A stretch of 32,054 nt of DNA from Akkermansiaceae bacterium (GCA_029252325.1 JAQXBQ010000044.1:1-32054), one strand, 5' to 3'. Shown: positions 23,311 to 31,507, numbered from the stretch's first letter. Numbers and translations: made by a program. The notes: generated by a model from the sequence alone, not told the origin.

Positions 23311-23330
23311 GGGGGTTGTAGCTCAACTGC
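23311..23330 (+). other. Possible tRNA 5'-end relic
   Basis: GGGGGTTGTAGCTCAACTGC resembles the 5' end of tRNA-Met located exactly 80 bp downstream (GGGGGCTGTAGCTCAGTTGG). The similarity stops after the D-stem, and no anticodon arm or T-arm follows. It could be a decayed tRNA copy or chance, since tRNA 5' halves look alike. Confidence 0.3.
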
Positions 23331-23351
23331 ATCGCATTACTGTGTTGAACG

Positions 23352-23380
23352 TTGACTGTGTTCATTGTTCTCTCTAAAAG
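23352..23380 (+). promoter_or_regulatory. Candidate sigma70-type promoter of tRNA-Met
   Basis: TTGACT at -35, a 17-bp spacer and TAAAAG at -10, ending 11 bp before the tRNA 5' end, which fits a very short leader. Confidence 0.55.
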
Positions 23381-23391
23381 CGATTCACAAG

Positions 23392-23465
<74 letters not shown>

Positions 23466-23478
23466 CTTTTTTTACACA

Positions 23479-23688
23479 ATGGCATATGTTTACATGCTAA
23501 AAGGGGCAAAGGGTCGGTATTACATCGGCTGCACAGAGGATGTCGAGGCACGTATAATACGACACAACACTGGTATGGTGTACTCGACGGGACGACTTGG
23601 CTTGCCTCTCGAGTTGGAAGCATGGCGAGAGTTTTCTGACATGGCTTATTGCATTTGCAGTTCGTCAGCCAGCGGTGAATGGAGTTGA
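23479..23688 (+). pseudogene. Truncated GIY-YIG nuclease ORF next to tRNA-Met
   Basis: 69 aa starting 14 nt after tRNA-Met. It contains the GIY-YIG half-domain: YVYMLKGAKGRYYIGCTEDVEARIIRHNTG, with the VYML and YYIG strands, the catalytic Arg region and the HNTG motif, followed by RLGLPLELEAWREFSDMAY. Complete small GIY-YIG proteins continue with a helix carrying the catalytic Glu and a KxxK-rich end; here the frame instead runs into CICSSSASGEWS and stops. The catalytic Glu is missing, so it is probably a relic. It may once have belonged to an element inserted behind tRNA-Met, because the neighbouring tRNA-Ser and tRNA-Asp carry tRNA-linked repeat elements. Confidence is good for the domain and moderate for pseudogene status. 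Confidence 0.7.
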
Positions 23689-23690
23689 AG

Positions 23691-23719
23691 TTGAAAGATG
23701 CGTGATGCGCGCTCTGGCG
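23691..23719 (+). repeat. Partial extra copy of the tRNA-element core
   Basis: TTGAAAG-ATG-CGTGATGCGCGCTCTGGCG matches part of the core in the neighbouring element (TTGAAAG-CGTGATGCACGCACTGGCG): 24 of 26 aligned bases plus a 3-nt insertion. It directly abuts and overlaps the distal tRNA-Ser end copy, suggesting a nested or earlier insertion. Confidence 0.6.
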
Positions 23720-23916
23720 GAGGGGGTGGGATTGCCTTCATGCTATGCAGGCTATGCGAAATAGCAGAAATCCTCCTACGGATTTCTGATTATTGAAAGC
23801 GTGATGCACGCACTGGCGTGTGCGTTCAAACCCTTGCTCGCTGAGCTCGCAAAGAGTTCTTGGCCCGCGCCTAAATGCCAGAGCCCGACCCACATGAAGT
23901 GGGCCGGGCTCTGGCA
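23711..23916 (-). mobile_element. tRNA-linked repeat element A (behind tRNA-Ser)
   Basis: About 200 bp, read in the tRNA-Ser direction. It begins with an 18-bp hairpin (23876-23916) whose 5' arm includes the tRNA discriminator and CCA. A divergent middle comes next, then the 66-bp core (23762-23827), then CAATCCC followed by a second copy of the tRNA-Ser 3' end (23711-23733 against 23908-23930, 22 of 23 identical). The core itself holds AGAAATCC/GGATTTCT, an 8-bp hairpin. There is no convincing ORF. The layout matches an element integrated in a tRNA 3' end that rebuilds the tRNA and leaves a 3'-end duplicate. It is homologous to element B behind tRNA-Asp. Confidence 0.75.
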
Positions 23917-23999
23917 GAGGGGGTGGGATTCGAACCCACGGTGACTTGCGCCACGCCGGTTTTCAAGACCGGTGCATTCGACCACTCTGCCACCCCTCC
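23912..23999 (-). tRNA. tRNA-Ser (TGA)
   Basis: Class II tRNA of 85 nt plus encoded CCA. Acceptor GGAGGGG/CCCCTCT has a G1-U72 wobble and discriminator G, as usual for serine. The anticodon loop is CTTGAAA with TGA, the variable arm is long, and the T-arm is GTGGG-TTCGAAT-CCCAC. The terminal GCCA is the start of the hairpin of element A. Confidence 0.95.
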
Positions 24000-24145
24000 G
24001 TGATTACAAAGCTTGTTGCGGTCGGGAGGAACTTTCCTTACTCGATAGAATTTTGCAAGGATAGTTTCATCTGATTTTATAAGTTTTTCTTGAGATGCGA
24101 TGTGAGCTTGCGCATCCGTGGGCTGTCACTTAGAAAAAGGGCATC

Positions 24146-25072
24146 ATGAGCAACGTAGTTATATTATTTTCCGGTCAAGGAGCGCAGAAGGTGGGCATGG
24201 GTAAAGATTTGGCAGATGCCTACCCAGTGGTCGCAGATATGTTTACCAAGGCAGATGCCGCACTCGGCTACTCATTAAGTGATATTATGTTCAATGGACC
24301 AGATGAGGAGTTGACCAAGACCTCGCGCTGTCAACCGGCACTCTTTTTACATGGTCTTGCTTGCCTCGAGGTTTTGAAAGAGAGAATTCCCGCACTCAAG
24401 CCAGTCGCAACTGCCGGCTTATCATTGGGTGAGTTCACCGCTCACACCTTAGCAGGCACCTTTGATTTTGAAACGGGCTTGAAGATTGTTGAACAACGTG
24501 GGCTCTTTATGGAAGAAGCCTGTGATGCCACCAATGGTAGTATGGCAGCTATGATCGGGGGTGATGAAGAAGCTGTTGCCCAGCTAGCGGCTGACTGTAA
24601 TGTGGATGTCGCCAATTTTAATACCATTGGACAAATCGTCATCTCGGGTGATGAAGCTGGCATTGACAAGGCGGTTGCAGAAGCAAAAAGCCGAGGCGTT
24701 CGCATGGGTAAAAAGCTCAACGTTGCAGGAGCTTACCACTCGCGTTTGATGCAGAGCGCACAAGATAAGCTTGCTGAAGTTCTTGCTGGGGCAAGCCTTT
24801 CAGAGCCAAGCATTCCTGTCATCTGTAATTTCGAGGCACGTGCCGTAAGTGGCGAAGATGACATCAAATCCATGCTTGAGCAGCAGGTGACGGGTTCGGT
24901 GCGCTGGACAGCTTCGATGCAAAAGCTAATTGCTGATGGTAATACTACCTTCCTGGAACTCGGTCCAGGCAAGGTGCTGGCGGGGCTTATGAGCCGTATT
25001 GATAAGTCAGTATCGGTGCTTTCCGTCGAGGATGTCGATAGCCTAGAAGCTGCTGTAGAGGCCTTAAGCTAG
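24146..25072 (+). CDS. fabD: Malonyl-CoA:ACP transacylase
   Basis: 308 aa, standard length. It transfers malonyl from CoA to acyl carrier protein, the entry step of type II fatty acid synthesis in the cytoplasm. The N-terminal FSGQGAQKVGMGKDL motif, nucleophile Ser in GLSLGEF, Arg in EQRGLFM, catalytic His in GAYHS and the C-terminal FLELGPGKVLAGL are all present. The start follows AAAAAGGG at acceptable spacing, one of the few genes here with a possible Shine-Dalgarno. Unusually, no fabH, fabG or acpP gene is adjacent. fabD stands alone between divergent tRNA-Ser and tRNA-Asp genes, bracketed by two inverted copies of the tRNA-linked element. Confidence 0.97.
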   Translation: MSNVVILFSGQGAQKVGMGKDLADAYPVVADMFTKADAALGYSLSDIMFNGPDEELTKTSRCQPALFLHGLACLEVLKERIPALKPVATAGLSLGEFTAHTLAGTFDFETGLKIVEQRGLFMEEACDATNGSMAAMIGGDEEAVAQLAADCNVDVANFNTIGQIVISGDEAGIDKAVAEAKSRGVRMGKKLNVAGAYHSRLMQSAQDKLAEVLAGASLSEPSIPVICNFEARAVSGEDDIKSMLEQQVTGSVRWTASMQKLIADGNTTFLELGPGKVLAGLMSRIDKSVSVLSVEDVDSLEAAVEALS

Positions 25073-25110
25073 AGCTAGACAAAAAAATGATTATTTTCGC
25101 AAAAAAGTGA

Positions 25111-25139
25111 TTGCCAGCGGCGAGTATTCTCACTAAGTT
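25111..25139 (+). promoter_or_regulatory. Candidate tRNA-Asp promoter
   Basis: TTGCCA, a 17-bp spacer and TAAGTT, followed by the GC-rich run CCGCCCGCCCC around the expected start site, as often seen at stringently controlled stable-RNA promoters. The -10 match is weak. Confidence 0.35.
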
Positions 25140-25161
25140 CCGCCCGCCCCGAGCAAAGCAA

Positions 25162-25238
25162 GGGGTGGTAGCTCAGTTGGTTAGAGCGCCGCCCTGTCAC
25201 GGCGGAGGTCGCGGGTTCGAGTCCCGTCCATCCCGCCA
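25162..25238 (+). tRNA. tRNA-Asp (GTC)
   Basis: Complete cloverleaf with acceptor GGGGTGG/CCATCCC, D-arm GCTC...GAGC, anticodon arm CCGCC-CTGTCAC-GGCGG with GTC, T-arm GCGGG-TTCGAGT-CCCGT, discriminator G and encoded CCA. The GCCA end is the first part of the hairpin of element B. Confidence 0.96.
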
Positions 25239-25448
25239 CTGCCCCGGCCCACTTCATGTGGGTCGGGGCAGTGGCTTTTATGGCCTGAGCAGAGAACTGA
25301 CCCGCAGGCCGCGCAGGCGGACAAGGGTCATTCGAACGCACACGCCAGTGCGTGCATCACGCTTTTAATAATCAGAAATCCGAAGGAGGATTTCTGCTAA
25401 GTAGCATAGCTTGAGCGGAGCGAAAGCAATCCCGTCGGTCCCGCCACT
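25235..25448 (+). mobile_element. tRNA-linked repeat element B (behind tRNA-Asp)
   Basis: About 210 bp with the same plan as element A. It has a hairpin GCCACTGCCCCGGCCCAC-TTCAT-GTGGG... (25235-25275, 18 bp, one G-U) that starts at the tRNA discriminator and is followed by TTTT, then a divergent middle. The 66-bp core (25334-25399) is 64 of 66 identical to element A in inverted genomic orientation. After GCAATCCC comes a second copy of the tRNA-Asp 3' end (25430-25448 against 25222-25240, 17 of 19 identical). No convincing ORF; the ORF at 25111-25368 only reads through the tRNA. Confidence 0.75.
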
Positions 25449-25501
25449 TTGTTTAGCTTAAAAGCCCCGCTTCAGCATAGATGTATGATGCGCATCTTCG
25501 T

Positions 25502-25861
25502 TCATTCGCCTGAGGTCGAATCAACGGGCTGCATCAATACAAAGGGTGATACCACTAACGCGGTGAATTGTGCTGGGTTCTCATGCCACCAATCGGCGTG
25601 AGGTTTCGATGGTTTGACGAGGTTGCCCGACTTTAGCCAAGCTTCAATGGCTTCCTTATCATCATCTGCAAGAGCTAACCCAACATCAGTGATGTTGAGG
25701 CATGGGTCTACGAAGAGAAGTGCCCCCGAGTCGAAGTGTGGTTTGAGATATTCCCAATCCACAATACCGGTGTATTTCTCCAGCTTCTCTGAGGTGCCTT
25801 GAGTATCCTCGCCGAGAACGCCGTAATTCATTTCTTCAGGTTGATTGGTGTCGTCTTTCAT
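25502..25861 (-). CDS. DUF2288 family protein
   Basis: 119 aa. The core EKLEKYTGIVDWEYLKPHFDSGALLFVDPCLNITDVGLALADDDKEAIEAWLKSGNLVKPSK and the tail FTALVVSPFVLMQPV match the DUF2288 pattern (WxxLxPHFxxGxLxxVxxxLDLxxVGxAxAxDD, VVxPFVLxQ). Small and soluble, with no signal peptide and no known activity. Its start is 31 bp after the helicase stop on the same strand, so the two are probably co-transcribed. Confidence 0.8.
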   Translation of the reverse strand: MKDDTNQPEEMNYGVLGEDTQGTSEKLEKYTGIVDWEYLKPHFDSGALLFVDPCLNITDVGLALADDDKEAIEAWLKSGNLVKPSKPHADWWHENPAQFTALVVSPFVLMQPVDSTSGE

Positions 25862-25892
25862 CCTGCTTAAATTAATATTGGCTCAGAATCTC

Positions 25893-27599
25893 TTAGCCCA
25901 TGCGGTCTGGGCCAATGCGAAAACGTTGGTTTCTCAGCTTGGAATCGGATAGGGCATCGCAGAGCTTGCCTGCCACTTTCTCGTCCACGTCAACGAGTGA
26001 GTGGCGGTCAAAAAGCTGAATGCGACCGACGGAGTTATCAGGTATCTTACCTTCTCGGTAAAACATGCCAAGTAAATCACTTGGCCGGACACCTGCCGCT
26101 TTACCTAAACTTACGAAGAGTGTGGCCATGCCAGCTTCTTTCTTGCCCTGGCCTTGCTTGTCACCACGCCGACCGCGATCGCCTCTGTCTCCACGATCGC
26201 CTCTTGCACCTCTGCGGTCATCGCCTTTTTCTCGGCTTCGGCGTGCGCCACGGTCTTTGTTGGGATTGTAGTCGGGGCGATCTTCGATGATCTCTTCACC
26301 TTCTCGGCCCAGGGACTCACGCAGCAACTCAAATACTGAGGATGCGATATCAGTCGCTGTGTGCCCTTGGTCCAGTAACCTGTCGATGTAATGGCGGTAG
26401 CTACGGCTGACTTCTTTTTCCAGTCTGGACTGCACTAGTTCGAACAATTGGTCAGCGCGTTTGCCCTCAACTTCTTCTTGAGTTGGGATTTTTGCGCGAG
26501 TGATGTGCTGCTTGGTATAGCGTTCAATGCTTTGTAGTCGATAGATATCACGACCAAACACAAAACTTACGGCGCGGCCTTCGCGGCCAGCTCGGCCGGT
26601 GCGCCCGATACGGTGAACGTAATCTTCAGGGTCTTGCGGGATGTCGTAGTTAAAGACGGCTTCGACGTCATCGATGTCAAGACCACGTGCGGCGACGTCA
26701 GTGGCAATTAGGAGATCAAATTTCCCATCGCGGAACCTTCTGGTGGTGCGTTCACGTGCTTGTTGGCCGATGTCTCCGTGCAGTTTGTCAGCTGCATAAC
26801 CACGTGCGGTGAGGGCATCGGTGCATTCATCAACACTTCGCTTGGTGTTGCAGAAGATTACGGCAAGGCGTGGGCTGTCCATATCAAGAAGGCGTGTCAG
26901 CACCTCAACTTTCGAGCGGTTCCTAACCTCGTAATAAGTTTGGGTAACCGTTGAGACAGTTTTTGTCTGACCTTTGATCGAGATCTCTTCTGGGTTGTTG
27001 CCAAATTTTTGAATCAGCTTCTGCACCTGCTTGTTCATGGTGGCGGAGAAGAATAGCGTTTGGTGATCGGCTTTCATGGCACCTAGGAGGTCTTCCATGT
27101 CTTCGCGGAAGCCCATGTCGAGCATGCGGTCTGCTTCGTCGAGGATCGCTAGTTTGATGGTGGCAGGTTTCAGTGTTTTACGGCGCAGGTGATCCAAGAG
27201 TCTGCCCGGAGTGCCTACAATGATGTGGGCACCTCGTTTTAGCTGTGTGATCTGGCGATCGATTGGGGTGCCTCCGTAGACAGGGACGGCACGCAGTCCT
27301 TTGAGATGGTTTCCCAGACGATGGACTTCTTCACAGACCTGCACACAGAGCTCTCTCGTTGGAGATAGGATTAGCACCTGGGCTTCGTCTGCATGAACAT
27401 CGATCATTTGAAGAGCGGGCAGGGTAAAGGCAGCGGTTTTACCTGAACCTGTTTCTGAGAGCCCTACGATGTCCCTGCCTTCAAGCACAGGAGGGATGGC
27501 GCGGGCCTGAATGGGGGATGGGCTTTCAAAGCCCAGGTCGTCAATCGCTTTAAGAAGCTCATCGCGGAGGCCAAGTGTCGAAAATGGAACGTCGGTCAT
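25893..27599 (-). CDS. DEAD-box ATP-dependent RNA helicase with DbpA-type RNA-binding domain
   Basis: 568 aa. Helicase core motifs occur in order: Q motif GFESPSPIQ, Walker [23 protein letters not shown] in [13 protein letters not shown] in FFSATM, then [18 protein letters not shown] and [11 protein letters not shown] low-complexity Arg/Gly/Asp linker ([15 protein letters not shown]) leads to a C-terminal DbpA-like RNA-binding domain ([26 protein letters not shown]...[15 protein letters not shown]). This resembles CsdA/DeaD or DbpA, involved in ribosome assembly and RNA unwinding in the cytoplasm; the two cannot be told apart safely. The leader has no Shine-Dalgarno but a run CAACAACCTAAATACAAATAAC just before ATG, similar to the rpoC leader. 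It is divergent from gap. Confidence 0.93.
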   Translation of the reverse strand: MTDVPFSTLGLRDELLKAIDDLGFESPSPIQARAIPPVLEGRDIVGLSETGSGKTAAFTLPALQMIDVHADEAQVLILSPTRELCVQVCEEVHRLGNHLKGLRAVPVYGGTPIDRQITQLKRGAHIIVGTPGRLLDHLRRKTLKPATIKLAILDEADRMLDMGFREDMEDLLGAMKADHQTLFFSATMNKQVQKLIQKFGNNPEEISIKGQTKTVSTVTQTYYEVRNRSKVEVLTRLLDMDSPRLAVIFCNTKRSVDECTDALTARGYAADKLHGDIGQQARERTTRRFRDGKFDLLIATDVAARGLDIDDVEAVFNYDIPQDPEDYVHRIGRTGRAGREGRAVSFVFGRDIYRLQSIERYTKQHITRAKIPTQEEVEGKRADQLFELVQSRLEKEVSRSYRHYIDRLLDQGHTATDIASSVFELLRESLGREGEEIIEDRPDYNPNKDRGARRSREKGDDRRGARGDRGDRGDRGRRGDKQGQGKKEAGMATLFVSLGKAAGVRPSDLLGMFYREGKIPDNSVGRIQLFDRHSLVDVDEKVAGKLCDALSDSKLRNQRFRIGPDRMG

Positions 27600-27816
27600 G
27601 TTATTTGTATTTAGGTTGTTGTGGATGGTCCCTCAGGACCAACTGTAGCTTACCGCTTTGACTCCGTGGTGCGGAACACTCCATAACAAGCCTGGGCGGT
27701 GGGAGGGCGAGCCATATGCTCCGATTGCTTTATAAGCAACTTTAAAAGCGAACAAGCGAGGGTATTGAAGCTGGCTTGAGGTAATAATTGATGACATAGG
27801 CAGACCAATAAATGAT

Positions 27817-27837
27817 CAACACAGGTGTTGACCTGTG
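27817..27837. promoter_or_regulatory. Inverted repeats overlapping the gap -35 box
   Basis: Two overlapping dyads, CAACAC-AG-GTGTTG and CACAGGT-GTTG-ACCTGTG, both with perfect arms, cover the -35 element. This is a good position for a repressor or activator site controlling the glycolytic genes. The regulator is unknown. Confidence 0.5.
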
Positions 27838-27855
27838 GAATTTGGCACCCATAAT
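27828..27855 (+). promoter_or_regulatory. Candidate sigma70-type promoter of gap
   Basis: TTGACC and CATAAT with a 16-bp spacer, five of six bases matching each consensus, about 50 bp before the gap start codon. Confidence 0.65.
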
Positions 27856-27892
27856 CCCGCCCCGCTCTAAACAGCAGCGGCGAAAACAATAA

Positions 27893-28915
<1,023 letters not shown>

Positions 28916-28932
28916 TTGATCGACCGAATTTT

Positions 28933-28967
28933 AAAAGGCGGGGGAGGGTAACTTCTTCCGCCTTTTT
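28933..28967 (+). terminator. Intrinsic terminator after gap
   Basis: AAAAGGCGG pairs perfectly with CCGCCTTTT around a 16-nt loop and ends in a T-run. It lies between gap and pgk and probably attenuates read-through into pgk. Confidence 0.85.
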
Positions 28968-29005
28968 GCTCCAATCTCTTCTATAACCTTACAATCTGAT
29001 ATCCC

Positions 29006-30205
29006 ATGGCCAAACTCAGTATACGTGATCTTGATGTTAGCGGCAAAGCCGTGCTAATGCGTGTCGACTTTAATGTGCCTCTTAATGATGCAGGTGAAAT
29101 CACTGATGATACGCGCATTGTTTCGGCTTTGCCCAGTATTAAGCAACTGCTCTCAGGTGGTGCTCGGCTGACACTTTGTTCGCATCTTGGACGCCCTAAA
29201 AATGAATCAGATTTAAAATATTCGCTTCGCCCAGCCGCTATTCGTCTCAGTGAGTTGCTGAACCAAGATGTAGCTTTTGCAGATAGTTGTATCAGCGAGC
29301 AAGCTGCAGCGGCTCGCACTGCACTGCAAGCAGGGGAGATCATTCTTTTAGAAAACACTCGGTTTTACCCAGAGGAGAAGTCAAATGACGCAGACTTTGC
29401 TAAGGCTCTGGCTGGTGGTGCCGAGATTTTTGTGAATGATGCTTTTGGCACGGCCCACCGAGCTCACGCTTCTACTGAAGGTGTGACTCATCACATTGCT
29501 CAAAGTGCGATGGGCTTACTTATCGAGCGTGAACTTGAATTTCTCTGTGAGAAGCTTGAGTCACCAAGTAGCCCGTTTCTCGTGATCATGGGCGGCGCCA
29601 AGGTTAGTGATAAGATCGAAGTAATCACAGCTTTGCTCGACAAGGCGGACACCTTTATTATTGGCGGAGCCATGGCTTACACATTTCGCAAGGCGCAAGG
29701 CCATGCAGTGGGAGATTCTCTCGTTGAGAATGATAAGTTAGACCTAGCACTCGACATTCTTAAGAAAGCGGATGAGCTGAATACTCGTTTCCTTTTGCCT
29801 GCCGATACCCGCATTACCCAAGAATTTAAAAACGGTGCAGAGACAAAAGTCACGGATAGCTATGCCGATGGTGGTAATATTCCGGATGGCTGGGAAGGCA
29901 TTGATATAGGCGATGTTGCTATTGATGAGTTTTGCGCTGAGATCAGCCAAGCAGGAACGATCGTATGGAATGGCCCTATGGGTGTTTTTGAAATCAATTC
30001 CTTTGAAGCTGGCACTAAAGCCGTTACTGAAGCAGTTGCCAAAAGCAGCGCTCTATCCATTGTGGGTGGAGGCGACTCTGTGACAGCTGTCAAAAAGTAT
30101 GGTCTCGCAGACCAAGTCTCCTTTATATCTACTGGTGGTGGTGCTTCTCTCGAGCTTCTGGAGGGCAAACAACTTCCTGGTGTTACCGCCCTGACTGATT
30201 CCTAA
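29006..30205 (+). CDS. pgk: Phosphoglycerate kinase
   Basis: 399 aa, normal length. It makes ATP and 3-phosphoglycerate from 1,3-bisphosphoglycerate. The N-terminal substrate motif is VLMRVDFNVPL, the basic patch is CSHLGRPK, LLENTRFYPEE and FVNDAFGTAHRAHAST are intact, and the nucleotide domain has MGGAKVSDKI, FIIGGAMAYTF, WNGPMGVFE and the closing GGGDSVTAVKKYG...STGGGASLELLEGKQLPGV. The start ATG gives the canonical MAKLSIRDLDVSGK N-terminus and has no Shine-Dalgarno. tpiA follows 36 bp later, forming a gap-pgk-tpiA glycolytic cluster. Confidence 0.97.
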   Translation: MAKLSIRDLDVSGKAVLMRVDFNVPLNDAGEITDDTRIVSALPSIKQLLSGGARLTLCSHLGRPKNESDLKYSLRPAAIRLSELLNQDVAFADSCISEQAAAARTALQAGEIILLENTRFYPEEKSNDADFAKALAGGAEIFVNDAFGTAHRAHASTEGVTHHIAQSAMGLLIERELEFLCEKLESPSSPFLVIMGGAKVSDKIEVITALLDKADTFIIGGAMAYTFRKAQGHAVGDSLVENDKLDLALDILKKADELNTRFLLPADTRITQEFKNGAETKVTDSYADGGNIPDGWEGIDIGDVAIDEFCAEISQAGTIVWNGPMGVFEINSFEAGTKAVTEAVAKSSALSIVGGGDSVTAVKKYGLADQVSFISTGGGASLELLEGKQLPGVTALTDS

Positions 30206-30241
30206 CCAAATATTCTCTTAACTACATTAAAAATTAATCTT

Positions 30242-31012
30242 ATGCGCAAACCAATTATTGCAGCCAACTGGAAAATGAATATCGGCCCTAAAGAAGCCGA
30301 AGATTTTCTTTCCACCTTCACGAGCCAGCTTGACAACCTCACTGATGCAGCTGATGTGGTCATTGCTCCTCCTTATGTCACTATTCCTGCAGCAGTGGGG
30401 GCACTTCATTCTAATTCTTCAGTATCTATTGCTTCTCAGAATGTATCAGAGCAAGACAATGGAGCCTACACAGGCGAGATCAGCACGATGATGCTTAAGG
30501 AACTATTTGTTCGTTATGCCATCATTGGCCACAGTGAAAGACGCACGATCTATGGTGAGACCAATGCGGTGATTAATGCAAAGATCAAAAAGGCAAGAGC
30601 TGCTAATCTGAAGCCAATTTTCTGTATCGGCGAAACGCTCGACCAGCGTGAAGCAGGCAAACTTGAGGAGGTTCTTCGTAGCCAAATCACAGAAGGCCTT
30701 GCGGGCATCGATGATAAGGACATGAAGGAAATCGTTGTTGCTTATGAGCCCGTCTGGGCAATCGGCACGGGTGTCGTAGCAACGGTAGAGCAAGCTCAGG
30801 AAGCTCACGCGTTTGTTCGCTCTGTGATTGCAGATCTCTACAGCGCTGAACTTGCTGACAAGATTCGTATTCAATACGGCGGCAGCATGAAGGCAGACAA
30901 TGCCGGAGAACTGCTTGCTCAGCCTGATATTGATGGAGGGCTTGTTGGTGGAGCAAGTCTAGAGCCTCAGAGCTTTTTAGAGCTCATTCGTGCAGCGGTT
31001 GCCGCTGGCTAA
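30242..31012 (+). CDS. tpiA: Triosephosphate isomerase
   Basis: 256 aa TIM barrel that interconverts dihydroxyacetone phosphate and glyceraldehyde-3-phosphate. Active-site residues are all present: Asn and Lys in AANWKMN, His in IIGHSERR, Glu in AYEPVWAIGTG, the phosphate-gripping loop 6 (VWAIGTGVVA), and QYGGSMKADNA with GGLVGGASL at the C-terminus. It is translated from an AT-rich leader without a Shine-Dalgarno (AAAAATTAATCTT-ATG). It is the last gene of the cluster and is followed by a strong terminator. Confidence 0.97.
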   Translation: MRKPIIAANWKMNIGPKEAEDFLSTFTSQLDNLTDAADVVIAPPYVTIPAAVGALHSNSSVSIASQNVSEQDNGAYTGEISTMMLKELFVRYAIIGHSERRTIYGETNAVINAKIKKARAANLKPIFCIGETLDQREAGKLEEVLRSQITEGLAGIDDKDMKEIVVAYEPVWAIGTGVVATVEQAQEAHAFVRSVIADLYSAELADKIRIQYGGSMKADNAGELLAQPDIDGGLVGGASLEPQSFLELIRAAVAAG

Positions 31013-31039
31013 GCGGCGAGCTTATTGATTCTCATATAG

Positions 31040-31072
31040 AACAGGAGTTCCTAGCGGGGCTCCTGTTTTTTT
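31040..31072 (+). terminator. Intrinsic terminator after tpiA
   Basis: AACAGGAG/CTCCTGTT, an 8-bp stem with a small inner CC/GG pairing, followed by a run of seven or more T. It ends the gap-pgk-tpiA unit and faces the converging DUF3307 gene. Confidence 0.9.
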
Positions 31073-31105
31073 GTGTTCTGAATGAGGGCTCACGGCCTTA
31101 CGCAA

Positions 31106-31507
31106 TCACCCAATGCTGATCACGCCATAATAAATCAAGGCAACGTAGATGATCTTGCACAGGTAGTGGAGGAATTGGTCGGTATTGAATCCGGTCCAAT
31201 TTTCACATTTTGTAAAGTCAATGAACCAATGGAGCACGAACTCTGCCAAGCCGAGGATGACTGAACCCGTGATCAGCCAGACGGCACCACAATGAATGAG
31301 CGAGTGCGCACTCATCGCATGAAGCCAAACGCAGCGTGGGCTTTTGCTATTTAACTGCTGAGAAAGCTTTTGGTTTCTATTTTTTGCTTGTGACAGAAAT
31401 ATCCCCTGCAACGGGAAATCAGCCACAACATGACCAATCGCTAAAGCAAGAAATAGCGCTAGAGCTCCAGAAAAGCATTGTGGATGGATGTTAAGTATTT
31501 CAATCAT
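31106..31507 (-). CDS. DUF3307-like membrane protein
   Basis: 133 aa with three or four hydrophobic helices. Conserved landmarks of DUF3307 are visible: GHVVADFPLQ near the N-terminus, LHAMSAHSLIHCG in the middle, and LHWFIDFTKCE...FNTDQFLHYLCKI at the C-terminus, giving the H-x3-DF-x-LQ, H-x3-H, IDxxK and DQxxH signature. The clustered His and Asp residues in membrane segments hint at metal binding or catalysis, but no activity is known. It lies 49 bp downstream of the cNMP-binding protein on the same strand. Confidence 0.65.
   Translation of the reverse strand: MIEILNIHPQCFSGALALFLALAIGHVVADFPLQGIFLSQAKNRNQKLSQQLNSKSPRCVWLHAMSAHSLIHCGAVWLITGSVILGLAEFVLHWFIDFTKCENWTGFNTDQFLHYLCKIIYVALIYYGVISIG

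Noticed and set aside
23776-23985. 69-aa minus-strand ORF through tRNA-Ser and element A
   Set aside because: Its N-terminal half is translated tRNA and the rest is hairpin-rich repeat; element B carries a different, non-matching frame over most of its length.
24053-24083. Candidate fabD promoter TTGCAA...TATAAG
   Set aside because: The spacing that gives a good -10 match is 19 bp and the -35 is weak; not convincing enough to list.
25111-25368. 85-aa plus-strand ORF through tRNA-Asp
   Set aside because: The GFESRPS segment is translated tRNA T-arm; no protein evidence.
23691-25448. CRISPR array
   Set aside because: Repeats here are tRNA-linked, inverted and too few, with no regular spacer pattern.
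27627-27642. TGGTCC-CTCA-GGACCA hairpin as a terminator
   Set aside because: No T-run on either side and located just upstream of the helicase start; kept only as a note.
27650-27889. 79-aa minus-strand ORF between helicase and gap
   Set aside because: Overlaps the gap promoter, Cys/Leu-rich and featureless.
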